Source: UKL13-3 sp044353855 (GTDB lineage Bacteria; Bacteroidota; Bacteroidia; UKL13-3). Taken from it: 64,000 nt of DNA. Each line of letters opens with the position of its first letter. Positions within the stretch are counted from its first letter, which is position 1. Below are positions 53,753 to 62,447 of this stretch, piece by piece. A model generated the notes under the pieces. The model was not told the origin of the DNA, did not search any database, and was given only the letters and a program-made list of their open reading frames with translations. The position numbers and the translations under genes are program-made. The DNA lies in NCBI GenBank assembly GCA_044353855.1, contig JBILBF010000001.1, positions 558,001-622,000 on the forward strand, read 5' to 3'.

Positions 53753-54547
53753 ATGAAAAAACAACTTATAGCCTTTATTGGATTAACGTTTACACTCTTG
53801 TTAAGTGTTTCTCAACTTGTTTCAAATCCAACCGGTACTCCTAGAGCAGCATCTGGTGGTCCTTCTGAAGGAGGAGTTACTTGTGCTCAAGGAGGATGCC
53901 ATTTTGGTAACGTAACAGATGCTTCAAATATAATAACAACTGATATTCCTGTTGGAGGATATATTCCAGGATCAACATATAATATTACAGTTACAGTTTC
54001 TGGTTCTGGACAAAAAGGTTTAATGGTTTCTGCACAAAATGCTAGCGGAAATTTTTTAGGTTCTTTTATTTCTGGTCCAGGTTCTAAGGTTGTGTTTACA
54101 AATTATATTACCCATTCAAATAGTAAATCTACTTCTCCTGCTGTATGGAATTTTCAGTGGATTGCTCCTGCAACTGGAACAGGTGCTGTAACTTTTTATG
54201 GGGCATTTGCCATTACACGTAATGCAACTCAAAAACAATCAATAACGGTTCAAGAAAACTTAAATACAAGCATTTCAGAATCTATTTCAGATTTTAGACT
54301 AGCTGTTTTTCCAAACCCTGTAACTGATTTCTTAACTATATCATTTAACCTAACTCATACAGAAAACACAACCATTAGATTGGTAAGTATGGATGGTAAA
54401 GAATCTATTACATTATTAAAAGGACTCCTTTATTCTGGTCAACATGAAAACAAATTTGATGTTACTAGCGTAAAACAAGGCTTATATTTACTTAATATCA
54501 ATACTCCAACAGGCAATACTTATCAAAAAATTATGATTGGTGGCTAA
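53753..54547 (+). CDS. Choice-of-anchor-V secreted protein with C-x4-CH motif and T9SS tail
   Basis: A 264-aa secreted protein. The signal peptide is residues 1-24. The N-terminal segment contains GVTCAQGGCHFG, a C-x4-C-H motif placed where related proteins carry a cytochrome-c-like Cys-His motif. A Reeler-like beta domain follows (YIPGSTYNITVTVSGSGQKG ... GTGAVTFYGAFAITRN). The last ~75 residues are a type A T9SS domain (LAVFPNPVTDFLTI, KQGLYLLNI). It may bind haem or a metal on the cell surface, but this is unproven. A hairpin downstream may be its terminator. Confidence 0.8.
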   Translation: MKKQLIAFIGLTFTLLLSVSQLVSNPTGTPRAASGGPSEGGVTCAQGGCHFGNVTDASNIITTDIPVGGYIPGSTYNITVTVSGSGQKGLMVSAQNASGNFLGSFISGPGSKVVFTNYITHSNSKSTSPAVWNFQWIAPATGTGAVTFYGAFAITRNATQKQSITVQENLNTSISESISDFRLAVFPNPVTDFLTISFNLTHTENTTIRLVSMDGKESITLLKGLLYSGQHENKFDVTSVKQGLYLLNINTPTGNTYQKIMIGG

Positions 54548-54619
54548 TTGTTACTTGTTAGCATGTGTATTTTTATTTACACCTGCTGATAGCTGTGGCT
54601 AACTATTTTATGGGTACTC

Positions 54620-54662
54620 AAAAGTGGCGACTACATTTGTTTATATGTCGCCACTTTTATTA
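54620..54662 (+). promoter_or_regulatory. Perfect 12-bp hairpin covering the symporter start codon (terminator/attenuator)
   Basis: AAAAGTGGCGAC (54620-54631) pairs perfectly with GTCGCCACTTTT (54647-54658) around a 15-nt loop, then ATTATTT. The ATG of the symporter (54645-54647) straddles the loop and the 3' arm. It can act as the terminator of the preceding gene and would also block translation start of the symporter. Confidence 0.7.
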
Positions 54663-56090
54663 TTTGCCTTTGTAGTATTATATTTTTTAGTATTGTTGGT
54701 TGTTGCATTTTATACCTCCCGTGGGAGCAACAACGAAACATTTTTTAATGGTAACAAAAATAGCCACTGGATGTTGGTTGCTTTTGGAATGATTGGTACC
54801 TCCTTAAGCGGGGTTACGTTTATATCCGTTCCAGGTACAGTAGCTGTTAATCATTTCTCCTATTTTCAAGTTGTTCTTGGTTATTTTATAGGCTATTTTG
54901 TGGTGGCGTATGTATTATTACCACTTTATTACAAACTCAATCTTACCTCAATTTACCATTACCTCGATCATCGTTTTGGCCAATACAGCTATAAAACAGG
55001 AGCCTTATTTTTTATTGTTTCGCGTACTATGGGTGCAACACTCAGGCTGTATTTGGTTATTAATGTATTACAACTTTTTATATTGGATGCATTGGGCGTT
55101 CCCTTTGCAGTTAACACGCTTATTATTTTAGGAATGATATTGTTATACACCTTTAAGGGCGGTGTAAAAACAATTGTTTGGACCGATACCTTACAAACCT
55201 TTTTTATGTTATTGGCTTTGGTCATTTGTATATTTTACATCATGAGCGATTTGAATATTACGTTTTCGCAAGCCATGAGCCAGCTTAATGCACTTGGCTA
55301 TACCGAAATTTTTAATACCGATGTATTAGATAAAAAATTCTTTCTGAAACAAATAATTGGAGGTGCATTTATTACCATTAGCATGACAGGCCTAGATCAA
55401 GAAATGATGCAAAAAAATATTAGTGTAAAAAAGCTGGGCGATTCACAAAAAAACATGCTCACATTCAGCTCTATTATGGTAGGTGTTAATTTTTTATTTT
55501 TACTGCTGGGTGGTCTTTTATACTTGTATGCAAGCAACAAAGGATTGGATGTAAAAGGTGATGATTTGTTTCCAACCATTGCTTTGCAATATTTGCCACC
55601 AGCTATTGCAATTATTTTTATTATTGGGTTAATATCGGCTTTGTTTCCGAGTGCCGATGGAGCGATTACTGCACTTACTTCTTCTTTTTGTATTGATATA
55701 TTAGGAATACAGCGAAACACCCAATTAAGCGAAGCACAACAATCAAAAACGCGCATTTCTGTTCACCTTACTTTTGCGGTTGTTTTTATGGTATGTGTAT
55801 TGTTTTATAAAGCACTCGATAATAAATCCATTATTGGTATTTTATTGGATGTAGCTGGCTATACTTACGGGCCATTATTGGGGTTGTTTGCCTTTGGTAT
55901 TTTAACCAAACGGCAATTAAAAGATAGGTTGGCACCCATTGTTTGCCTTGTAGCTCCCGCAATATGTTATCTCATTCAATACAATGCCGCATCTATTTTT
56001 GGTGGCTATCAAATTGGTATTGAAATGCTTATTTTAAATGGAGGGTTAACCGTTGTAGGTTTATTTTTGATTAGTTCAAAACCTATTTAA
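54645..56090 (+). CDS. Sodium:solute symporter family transporter
   Basis: An inner-membrane Na+-coupled transporter of the SSS family with about 13 hydrophobic segments, 481 aa from the ATG at 54645. A GTG 21 bases upstream is in frame, but MSPLLLFAFVVLYFLVLLVV is the usual beginning. Family signatures are YTSRGSNNETFFNGNKNSHW, FGMIGTSLSGVTFISVPGTV, FKGGVKTIVWTDTLQTF and the LISALFPSADGAITALTSSF helix. Substrate unknown. 3-Hydroxybutyrate or another short acid is suggested by the next gene, 69 nt downstream. The start codon lies in a perfect hairpin. Confidence 0.9.
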   Translation: MSPLLLFAFVVLYFLVLLVVAFYTSRGSNNETFFNGNKNSHWMLVAFGMIGTSLSGVTFISVPGTVAVNHFSYFQVVLGYFIGYFVVAYVLLPLYYKLNLTSIYHYLDHRFGQYSYKTGALFFIVSRTMGATLRLYLVINVLQLFILDALGVPFAVNTLIILGMILLYTFKGGVKTIVWTDTLQTFFMLLALVICIFYIMSDLNITFSQAMSQLNALGYTEIFNTDVLDKKFFLKQIIGGAFITISMTGLDQEMMQKNISVKKLGDSQKNMLTFSSIMVGVNFLFLLLGGLLYLYASNKGLDVKGDDLFPTIALQYLPPAIAIIFIIGLISALFPSADGAITALTSSFCIDILGIQRNTQLSEAQQSKTRISVHLTFAVVFMVCVLFYKALDNKSIIGILLDVAGYTYGPLLGLFAFGILTKRQLKDRLAPIVCLVAPAICYLIQYNAASIFGGYQIGIEMLILNGGLTVVGLFLISSKPI

Positions 56091-56159
56091 AAATTAGCTG
56101 CCTAACGATAAACTTTGTTGTATTATTGGGCACTAAATTTAAGTTCAATTTTTTTTTAA

Positions 56160-56930
56160 ATGAAACGAACCGTATTAATAACAGGTAGCACAAGTGGCAT
56201 TGGGTTGGCTATTGCCAAAACATTTGCAGCCAAAGGATACAACATAGCATTTAATGGTTTAGAACCCAATGGAGCCGAAATAGCTGCTGCTGTTGCCAAA
56301 GAGTTTGGTATAGATTATTTGTTTTCGCCTTGTAACGTTTTAGATTCATCTCAAATTGAAGAATTTGTGAAGCAAACAGCAACTCAATTTGGTACCATTG
56401 ATATTTTGGTAAACAATGCGGGCATTCAGTTTGTATCTCCCGTGCAAGATTTTCCGTTGGAAAAATGGAATGCTATCATTGGCATTAATCTTACTGCTCC
56501 TTTTTTATTTACCAAAGCGGTATGGCCAACTATGCAACAGCAACAATTTGGCCGCATCATTAATATTGCTTCGGCACATGGCTTGGTCGCTTCCGAATTT
56601 AAATCGGCATATGTGGCTAGCAAGCATGGTATTATTGGCTTTACCAAAACCATTGCTTTAGAAGGTGCTCCGTTTAATATTACCTGCAATGCAGTTTGCC
56701 CCGGATATGTACATACGCCTATTGTTGAAAACCAAATTGGCGATCAAATGAAAGCACATGGTTTGAGCCGAGAAGAAGTGATTGAAAAAGTAATGCTTTC
56801 CAAACAAGCTATTAAATCATTTATTCCCATTGAATTGATTGCAAACACAGTTGCATTCTTAGCAGCAGATGAAGCAACAACTATTACCGGAACTGCCATA
56901 CCTGTTGAAGGTGGCTGGACAGCACAATAA
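56160..56930 (+). CDS. D-3-hydroxybutyrate dehydrogenase (SDR family)
   Basis: Oxidises 3-hydroxybutyrate to acetoacetate with NAD+. It is a 256-aa classical SDR with the cofactor motif TGSTSGIG (residues 8-15), NNAG (near 88), active-site Ser/Tyr/Lys in INIASAHGLVASEFKSAYVA followed by SKHG, and the 3-HB dehydrogenase signature VCPGYVHTPIVENQI with a following VMLSKQAIKSFIP. The C terminus TGTAIPVEGGWTAQ is typical. It probably belongs to one unit with the symporter upstream and the hydrolase 7 nt downstream. Confidence 0.88.
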   Translation: MKRTVLITGSTSGIGLAIAKTFAAKGYNIAFNGLEPNGAEIAAAVAKEFGIDYLFSPCNVLDSSQIEEFVKQTATQFGTIDILVNNAGIQFVSPVQDFPLEKWNAIIGINLTAPFLFTKAVWPTMQQQQFGRIINIASAHGLVASEFKSAYVASKHGIIGFTKTIALEGAPFNITCNAVCPGYVHTPIVENQIGDQMKAHGLSREEVIEKVMLSKQAIKSFIPIELIANTVAFLAADEATTITGTAIPVEGGWTAQ

Positions 56931-56937
56931 CACATTT

Positions 56938-57789
56938 ATGAGAAAAACGGCTACGAGTCATTTAGTGAATGTTAACAGCATTAATATTCACTATATTAGA
57001 TACGAAAACCCCGGCAAACCTGTATTGGTTTTATTGCATGGCCTTACTGCTAATTGTAGAGCTTTTGAAGGATTGGTTACACATGGATTAGCAAAACAGT
57101 ATGATTTAATTTCAGTGGATTTAAGAGGACGTGGTTTGAGTACACACCCTGTTTTTGGGTATACCATTAAAGCTCACGCAAAAGATATTATTGAACTACT
57201 TGCTTATTTAAAACTCGAACAAGTGGTGTTGGTTGGTCATTCGTATGGAGGTTTTTTAGCTTCCTTTTTGGGGTATTATTATGCATCACATATCAGCAAA
57301 ATAGTGTTTTTGGATTCTGCTCCCGAAATGAACCCACGAACTCCCGAGATGTTGCAAACCGCAATGGGAAGATTGGATAAAATATATGCCAACAAACAAG
57401 AGTATTTTGATACCATCAGCAAAGCGCCATATATTGATTTTTGGGATAAGGATATGGAAGCTTATTATACAGCTGATATCAAAGTTTTTGAAAATGGTAC
57501 GGTTACGCCCCGACCTGATTTAGCCCAAATTATGCAAATCGCTTTGGATGTAGGAATATCGCCTTTATCAAAGTATTTTAAATACTTAAAACAACAATCG
57601 TTGCTTATTTGTGCTACCGAAAACTACAATTTAGGCGAGGCTATTTTGCCAGGTTATTTAGCCGAAAAAGCAGTTAATAACATGAAAAATGCAAGAGTGG
57701 AATATGTAGCTGGAAACCACCATACCATGGTATATGGAAAACATGCAGCTGAAGTGGTTTTGTTAATAGAGAAATTTATAGGCTTTTAG
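56938..57789 (+). CDS. Alpha/beta-fold hydrolase
   Basis: A 283-aa soluble hydrolase, no signal peptide. The frame opens inside the dehydrogenase gene, but the ATG at 56938, just after that gene's stop, fits the family start. It shows the oxyanion loop LLHGLTANCRAF, DLRGRGLS, the nucleophile elbow VGHSYGGFLASF and a C-terminal catalytic His in GNHHTMVYG. Substrate unknown. Being 7 nt behind a 3-hydroxybutyrate dehydrogenase, it could hydrolyse an ester or oligomer of hydroxybutyrate; this is inference only. Confidence 0.83.
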   Translation: MRKTATSHLVNVNSINIHYIRYENPGKPVLVLLHGLTANCRAFEGLVTHGLAKQYDLISVDLRGRGLSTHPVFGYTIKAHAKDIIELLAYLKLEQVVLVGHSYGGFLASFLGYYYASHISKIVFLDSAPEMNPRTPEMLQTAMGRLDKIYANKQEYFDTISKAPYIDFWDKDMEAYYTADIKVFENGTVTPRPDLAQIMQIALDVGISPLSKYFKYLKQQSLLICATENYNLGEAILPGYLAEKAVNNMKNARVEYVAGNHHTMVYGKHAAEVVLLIEKFIGF

Positions 57790-57854
57790 TATTGTACTGT
57801 TCAGTGGTCTGTTACACGTTCTATACACTCAAAGTTAATAGCCCAACATATCCA

Positions 57855-58088
57855 TTACAATAATTTCCCTACAGCATCAAACTTATCAAATACCGTTTGG
57901 GTATGTGGGGCATCTTTTAGTTCAGGTGTTAAATCTTGTCCTGCCCAATGTTGGTAGTGTTTACCATTTCGCCACAAACGGCTTTTGGTTACATCATAAA
58001 TAATACCTTTAAACGCAACCCAAATTTCGGGTCTATCCTGTCCGTTGCGCAGCGCTAGTTGAGAACGAGTGTAGTGTGGGAGTTCCAT
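57855..58088 (-). CDS. Small cytochrome b5-like haem/steroid-binding protein
   Basis: A 77-aa stand-alone cytochrome-b5-fold domain of the damage-response/MAPR-like bacterial type. Features: YTRSQLALRNGQDRPEIWVA, FKGIIYDVTKS, and KHYQHWAGQDLTPELKDAPH, where His residues may ligate haem. It is complete for this family. It is encoded downstream of asd's position on the same strand direction but starts 43 bp after the asd stop, so co-transcription is possible. Confidence 0.82.
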   Translation of the reverse strand: MELPHYTRSQLALRNGQDRPEIWVAFKGIIYDVTKSRLWRNGKHYQHWAGQDLTPELKDAPHTQTVFDKFDAVGKLL

Positions 58089-58131
58089 TTTTGGTTGTTA
58101 TGTTTTTTGACTGACGACATCCGACCGTGAA

Positions 58132-59127
58132 CTATTTTACAATCGCTTTTTCGACTAAATACTCCGCAATTTGAACTGCATTAGTAGCAGCACCTTTGCG
58201 CAAATTATCAGCTACAATCCACAAGTTTAATGCATTGGGTTGTGTTTCATCTCTGCGAATGCGGCCTACAAATACATCATCTTTCCCATCTGCATCTATC
58301 AATGGCATTGGGTATTCAAAATGTGCAGGATTATCCTTTACCGTAATGCCGATTGTTTGAGCTAGAAGAGCTTTGACATCTGTTTCGTTAAATGGTTTTG
58401 CAAATTCAATATTGACACTTTCGCTATGGCCACCCATTACAGGTATACGCACACAAGTAGCTGTTACTTGTACCGTTTCGTCACGCAATATTTTTTTTGT
58501 TTCGTTCACCATTTTCATCTCTTCTTTGGTGTAACCATTATCCATAAATACATCTATTTGTGGAATGGCATTTTTATCAATTGGAAATTTGTAAGCCATT
58601 TCGCCAACAATTCCGTTGCGTTCATTTTCTAATTGTTGAACAGCTTTTACGCCCGTTCCTGTTACACTTTGATAGGTAGAAACCACCACTCGATTTATAT
58701 GGTAAGCTTTGTGCAATGGGCTTAATACCATCACCATTTGGATGGTAGAACAATTGGGGTTGGCAATAATAGTATCCTTTTCAGTTAAGGTATCAGCATT
58801 TACTTCGGGCACAATCAGTTTTTTGGTTGGGTCCATTCGCCAAGCCGAAGAGTTGTCGATAACAAAGGTGCCAACCTCCGCAAATTTTGGCGCCCATTCC
58901 AATGAAGTGCTTCCTCCTGCCGAAAACAAAGCAATAGCTGGTTTGGCTGCAATGGCTTGCTCCATGCTGTGAATGGTATATTCTGTATCCTTCCAAAAAA
59001 GTTTTTTTCCAACCGATTTTTCGGATGCAACAGGGATTAATTCTGTTACAGGAAAATTTCTTTCAGCTAATACTTTTAACATGACGGTTCCTACTAAACC
59101 TGTTGCACCAACAACTGCTACTTTCAT
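58132..59127 (-). CDS. asd: Aspartate-semialdehyde dehydrogenase
   Basis: Reduces aspartyl phosphate to aspartate semialdehyde in the lysine/threonine/methionine pathway. It has 331 aa: N-terminal Rossmann motif VVGATGLVGTVMLKVL, the SAGGSTSLEWAPKFAEVGTF loop, active-site Cys in NPNCSTIQMV, the VVSTYQSVTGTG loop, and the substrate-binding/catalytic region CVRIPVMGGHSESV. Length and motifs match the bacterial enzyme. Confidence 0.96.
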   Translation of the reverse strand: MKVAVVGATGLVGTVMLKVLAERNFPVTELIPVASEKSVGKKLFWKDTEYTIHSMEQAIAAKPAIALFSAGGSTSLEWAPKFAEVGTFVIDNSSAWRMDPTKKLIVPEVNADTLTEKDTIIANPNCSTIQMVMVLSPLHKAYHINRVVVSTYQSVTGTGVKAVQQLENERNGIVGEMAYKFPIDKNAIPQIDVFMDNGYTKEEMKMVNETKKILRDETVQVTATCVRIPVMGGHSESVNIEFAKPFNETDVKALLAQTIGITVKDNPAHFEYPMPLIDADGKDDVFVGRIRRDETQPNALNLWIVADNLRKGAATNAVQIAEYLVEKAIVK

Positions 59128-59230
59128 ATTCGATTTTTTTTGGGAGTAAAGTAGGCGAAAATACTATTTTATAACATGCCAAAGAATGGATAAAATATTT
59201 TGCATCAAGCAGAATGGTTAATGAAATAAC

Positions 59231-60313
59231 TTATTCCAATATAAATGGGACTTCAGCTGTTTCTTTTCCATTAAGAACAATTACTAGCTTGTGTTCTCCT
59301 TTATGGTGTTTGCGTGTTGTTAAATCGATAAAAGCATGAGTGCGCTTAATTTCCAATTTCTCTTTTGGTTTCATATTGTAAGTACCAATTTGGAATATTT
59401 TCCCCGATTGTTTTCCATTGGCCTTCATAAAATATAGTTTGTATTCAATACGCACTTGATGGGCTTTTTTCTCCTGCAGGGTTATGGAACAACTAAATTC
59501 AAAACGTTCGCCAATTGTTGGTTTTGGGTTGCTTATTTTCAATTTTGTTAATACAGCGTTCAGTTTATTGTTTAATCCAAAAACCATTAAAGCCTCTGTA
59601 TGTCCTTGTTTGAGCAAACCTCGGCTTGCATGTTTTACAATCCAATTGGTTTCGGGCGAAAGGCCTTGCCATTTTTTTACAATACTTAAAACAATATCTG
59701 CGTGGTCTTTCGAAATATCATTTAAGTTATTGGCCACACTTTTGCGCACGTATTCACTTTCATCTTGTTTTAGCAATTCGAGAATGGGAAGCAATGCTGT
59801 AGGATCTTTTTTAAATTGTGGTAGGGCTGTTGCCCAAGGTAAACGAGGACGAATACCTTCGCTGGCCAATCTGCGTATATGGTGGTTTGGATGTTTTGCC
59901 CAAACCAAATGTTGTTGTACCATTTGTTTTTCATATTTCATGATAAACGGGCGTACGGCAAATTCGCTACTGCTATATTGTGTAAAATGTTCCAAAGCGT
60001 CAATAGAAATAACATAATTATCTAATCCATATACCGCTACAAAATCAGGAAAAATCAACGCTAAAAAGCCGCTGAATTCTTGGGACACAGGTTTGAGAAT
60101 ATGTATTTGTTTGGCATACTCAACAGGTAAATGCTTGTGTAGAGATTGTGAAATATGGCGTATGCGTTGTTTAAGTTCAAGGGTAGGCCATTGTTGGTTA
60201 AACACATCGTTTAAAAAAGCGGTTTCATTAAATGGCTTATACTGTTTTGAAACGATGTTAGCCAATGTTGCTAGCCTAGTTTGAGTATATAAATTTTTTA
60301 GAGGTTCAGCCAT
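59231..60313 (-). CDS. AlkC-type DNA alkylation repair protein
   Basis: A HEAT-repeat DNA glycosylase of the AlkC/AlkD superfamily that removes alkylated bases. At 360 aa it is longer than AlkD. Residues about 1-250 are helical repeats (HPNHHIRRLASEGIRPRLPW; LLKQDESEYVRKSVANNLND). Residues about 265-360 form an Ig-like beta domain (PTIGERFEFSCSITLQ ... ELVIVLNGKE-like KLVIVLNGKETAEV), the accessory domain known for AlkC. No inactivating change is visible. Confidence 0.85.
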   Translation of the reverse strand: MAEPLKNLYTQTRLATLANIVSKQYKPFNETAFLNDVFNQQWPTLELKQRIRHISQSLHKHLPVEYAKQIHILKPVSQEFSGFLALIFPDFVAVYGLDNYVISIDALEHFTQYSSSEFAVRPFIMKYEKQMVQQHLVWAKHPNHHIRRLASEGIRPRLPWATALPQFKKDPTALLPILELLKQDESEYVRKSVANNLNDISKDHADIVLSIVKKWQGLSPETNWIVKHASRGLLKQGHTEALMVFGLNNKLNAVLTKLKISNPKPTIGERFEFSCSITLQEKKAHQVRIEYKLYFMKANGKQSGKIFQIGTYNMKPKEKLEIKRTHAFIDLTTRKHHKGEHKLVIVLNGKETAEVPFILE

Positions 60314-60391
60314 TTTTTAGTGGAATAAAAAATCCAATTTCTCGATGGTTGTCGGGAGAATGGATTTTATGAATTACGAACGGTACTAAAA

Positions 60392-60967
60392 TTATTTTTT
60401 TTCAATCAACGATATTACTTGTGTATCTAAAGGAGAAACTTGTGAGGGGAAATACTCAACGAATTTACCCGTTTCATCAATCAAAAATTTACCAAAATTC
60501 CAACGTACGTTTACATCTTTCACTTTATTGTATTCTTTTAATGTTAACCATTTGTATACATCATGTTGATGATCACCTTTTACATCTATTTTTTCGGTTA
60601 AGGTAAAAGTAATGCTATATTTTGCTTTGCAAAAAGAGTTGATCTCTGCGGGAGTACCTGGTTCTTGGTCGCCAAACTGGTTGCATGGGAAGCCAATTAC
60701 AACTAATTTATCTTTATACGTTTCAGCTAGTTTTTGTAACTCCTTGTATTGAGGTGTAAAACCACATTCAGAAGCTGTATTTACAAGGAGCACTTTTTTA
60801 CCTTTGAAGGTATTAAAATCAATGGTTGATTTTCCATCAAGTGATTTGATAGTTAAGTCGTAAAAGTTTTTGGCAGGTGGTGTAATTGGCGTTTCAGGTT
60901 TAATTGCATATGCAAATACTGCAGCTAGCATGCTAAATCCGATTAGTACTATGAGTATTTTTTTCAT
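60392..60967 (-). CDS. Glutathione peroxidase family protein, exported or membrane-anchored
   Basis: A 191-aa thiol peroxidase with an N-terminal signal or anchor (MKKILIVLIGFSMLAAVFAY). The catalytic set is complete: Cys in NTASECGFTPQY, Gln in FPCNQFGDQEPGT and Trp in VRWNFGKFLI. Cys-type GPx enzymes generally use thioredoxin as reductant and remove peroxides; here it would act on the periplasmic side. Confidence 0.92.
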   Translation of the reverse strand: MKKILIVLIGFSMLAAVFAYAIKPETPITPPAKNFYDLTIKSLDGKSTIDFNTFKGKKVLLVNTASECGFTPQYKELQKLAETYKDKLVVIGFPCNQFGDQEPGTPAEINSFCKAKYSITFTLTEKIDVKGDHQHDVYKWLTLKEYNKVKDVNVRWNFGKFLIDETGKFVEYFPSQVSPLDTQVISLIEKK

Positions 60968-61008
60968 TTTTTATAGATTTTATGTAGTTAAAAAGGTGTT
61001 GAAGGTAT

Positions 61009-61851
61009 TTACAAAGCTAAAATGGCATCTCTTACTTCTTCCATTTGCCATTGAGGTGTAGATGTAGCACCACAAATTCCGATGGTATCATGTTCTTTAA
61101 ACCAATCTTTTTGTAATTCTGATTTTGAACTTATCAAAAAAGTATTTGGGTTCACATCTTTACAAACATCATACAGAACTTTTCCATTGGATGATTTTTT
61201 ACCAGAAACAAAAACAATGGTATTAAATTTAAGAGCATAATCCCGAAGTTGTATGTCTCGGTTAGAAACCTGCCTGCATAAAGTATCGTTAAAATTTACT
61301 TCTACTCCTTTAGAAACGAGTAAATCGCGCAACGCATAGAGGTTTTTAGTACGTTTGGTTGTTTGGCTATATAATTGTATTTTTTTAGGAAGTTCAATAT
61401 TATCAAGTTCATCAAAAGTTTCAATAACTATGGCATTCCCATTCGTTTGTCCCATTAGGCCAATAACTTCTGCATGCCCATGTTTGCCATATATCAATAT
61501 TTGATCATCATTGTTGTAGGCTTCTCTTACTCGGTTTTGCAGCTTTAAAACAACAGGACATGAAGCATCAATAAGTTCTATATTTTGATCTAATGCTTTT
61601 TTGTATGTTTCAGGTGGTTCGCCATGTGCACGAATCAAGACTGTTTCATTTCGTAAGGCATCAAACTCTTCATGGTTTATTATTTTTAACCCTTTTTTAC
61701 GAAGGCGTTCAACTTCTTCATCGTTATGCACAATGTCTCCTAAGCAATACAAATGCCCTCTTTCATCAAGAATATCTTCAGCCATTTGGATGGCATACAC
61801 CACTCCAAAACAAAAGCCAGAATTATCATCTATTTCAACTTTTACATTCAT
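61009..61851 (-). CDS. ispH: 4-Hydroxy-3-methylbut-2-enyl diphosphate reductase IspH
   Basis: The last enzyme of the MEP isoprenoid pathway, an iron-sulfur protein. The 280-aa sequence has the three cluster cysteines (NSGFCFGV, DASCPVVLK, GICGATSTP) and the conserved His/Glu residues in DIVHNDEEVERL and RAHGEPPETY. Full length for the compact bacterial form. Confidence 0.95.
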   Translation of the reverse strand: MNVKVEIDDNSGFCFGVVYAIQMAEDILDERGHLYCLGDIVHNDEEVERLRKKGLKIINHEEFDALRNETVLIRAHGEPPETYKKALDQNIELIDASCPVVLKLQNRVREAYNNDDQILIYGKHGHAEVIGLMGQTNGNAIVIETFDELDNIELPKKIQLYSQTTKRTKNLYALRDLLVSKGVEVNFNDTLCRQVSNRDIQLRDYALKFNTIVFVSGKKSSNGKVLYDVCKDVNPNTFLISSKSELQKDWFKEHDTIGICGATSTPQWQMEEVRDAILAL

Positions 61852-61968
61852 TTGTTACAAAAGTAAACCATTTTGCCTTTAATATGTTTGTACAAATAAA
61901 TAAATGGTTCAAACCCATCAAAAAGTAGGTGAAAATACGTCATCTAACCGTAAGTTTGTGTTTATAAT

Positions 61969-62415
61969 ATGATAGAATTAACAACAACATTTGAAAGTTA
62001 TTCAGGAGAAGCTAAATTATCTCCCATTCCATTGAGTATAGGCTCTCCTGTGATTAGGCCCGAAGATAAAAACCTCATCAAATCAAATGCAGTTGAGGCC
62101 ATGCACCATTATGCCAATCAAGAAATTGCGTTACTCAAAAGGCAAGCAGATCTTATTATGCAGCAAGTGCGCGAAATAGAAAACAGGTTAAGTATTTCGC
62201 AACAAATTTACCAATCGGATATTCGGTTTACACCAATTGTGAATCAGGTATACCATTTATATGAAAAAGAAGATCATTTTTTGCTTTCACTCATTGGGCC
62301 AGATGAATGGGGGCAATCTAAAAATTCAAGAAAATTTGTTGCATCCGTAAAATTACTGGGCGATCATAGTTGGGATGTTTTAAAATCAGAACAGTCAATA
62401 AAAATGGATGTTTAA
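61969..62415 (+). CDS. DUF2452-family protein
   Basis: A 148-aa soluble protein of unknown function with the DUF2452 hallmarks: NLIKSNAVEAMHHYANQEIA, LIMQQVREIENRLSISQQIY, FTPIVNQVYHLYE and a C-terminal LIGPDEWGQSKNSRKFVASV. It appears complete and isolated, divergent from ispH and convergent to the PKD protein gene. Confidence 0.78.
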   Translation: MIELTTTFESYSGEAKLSPIPLSIGSPVIRPEDKNLIKSNAVEAMHHYANQEIALLKRQADLIMQQVREIENRLSISQQIYQSDIRFTPIVNQVYHLYEKEDHFLLSLIGPDEWGQSKNSRKFVASVKLLGDHSWDVLKSEQSIKMDV

Positions 62416-62447
62416 CAAAACAGAAACAACATATTGGAAGCTAGGTA

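Noticed and set aside
56869..56937. Earlier start for the alpha/beta hydrolase inside the dehydrogenase gene
   Set aside because: The added residues are out-of-frame translation of the SDR end; the ATG at 56938 fits the family.
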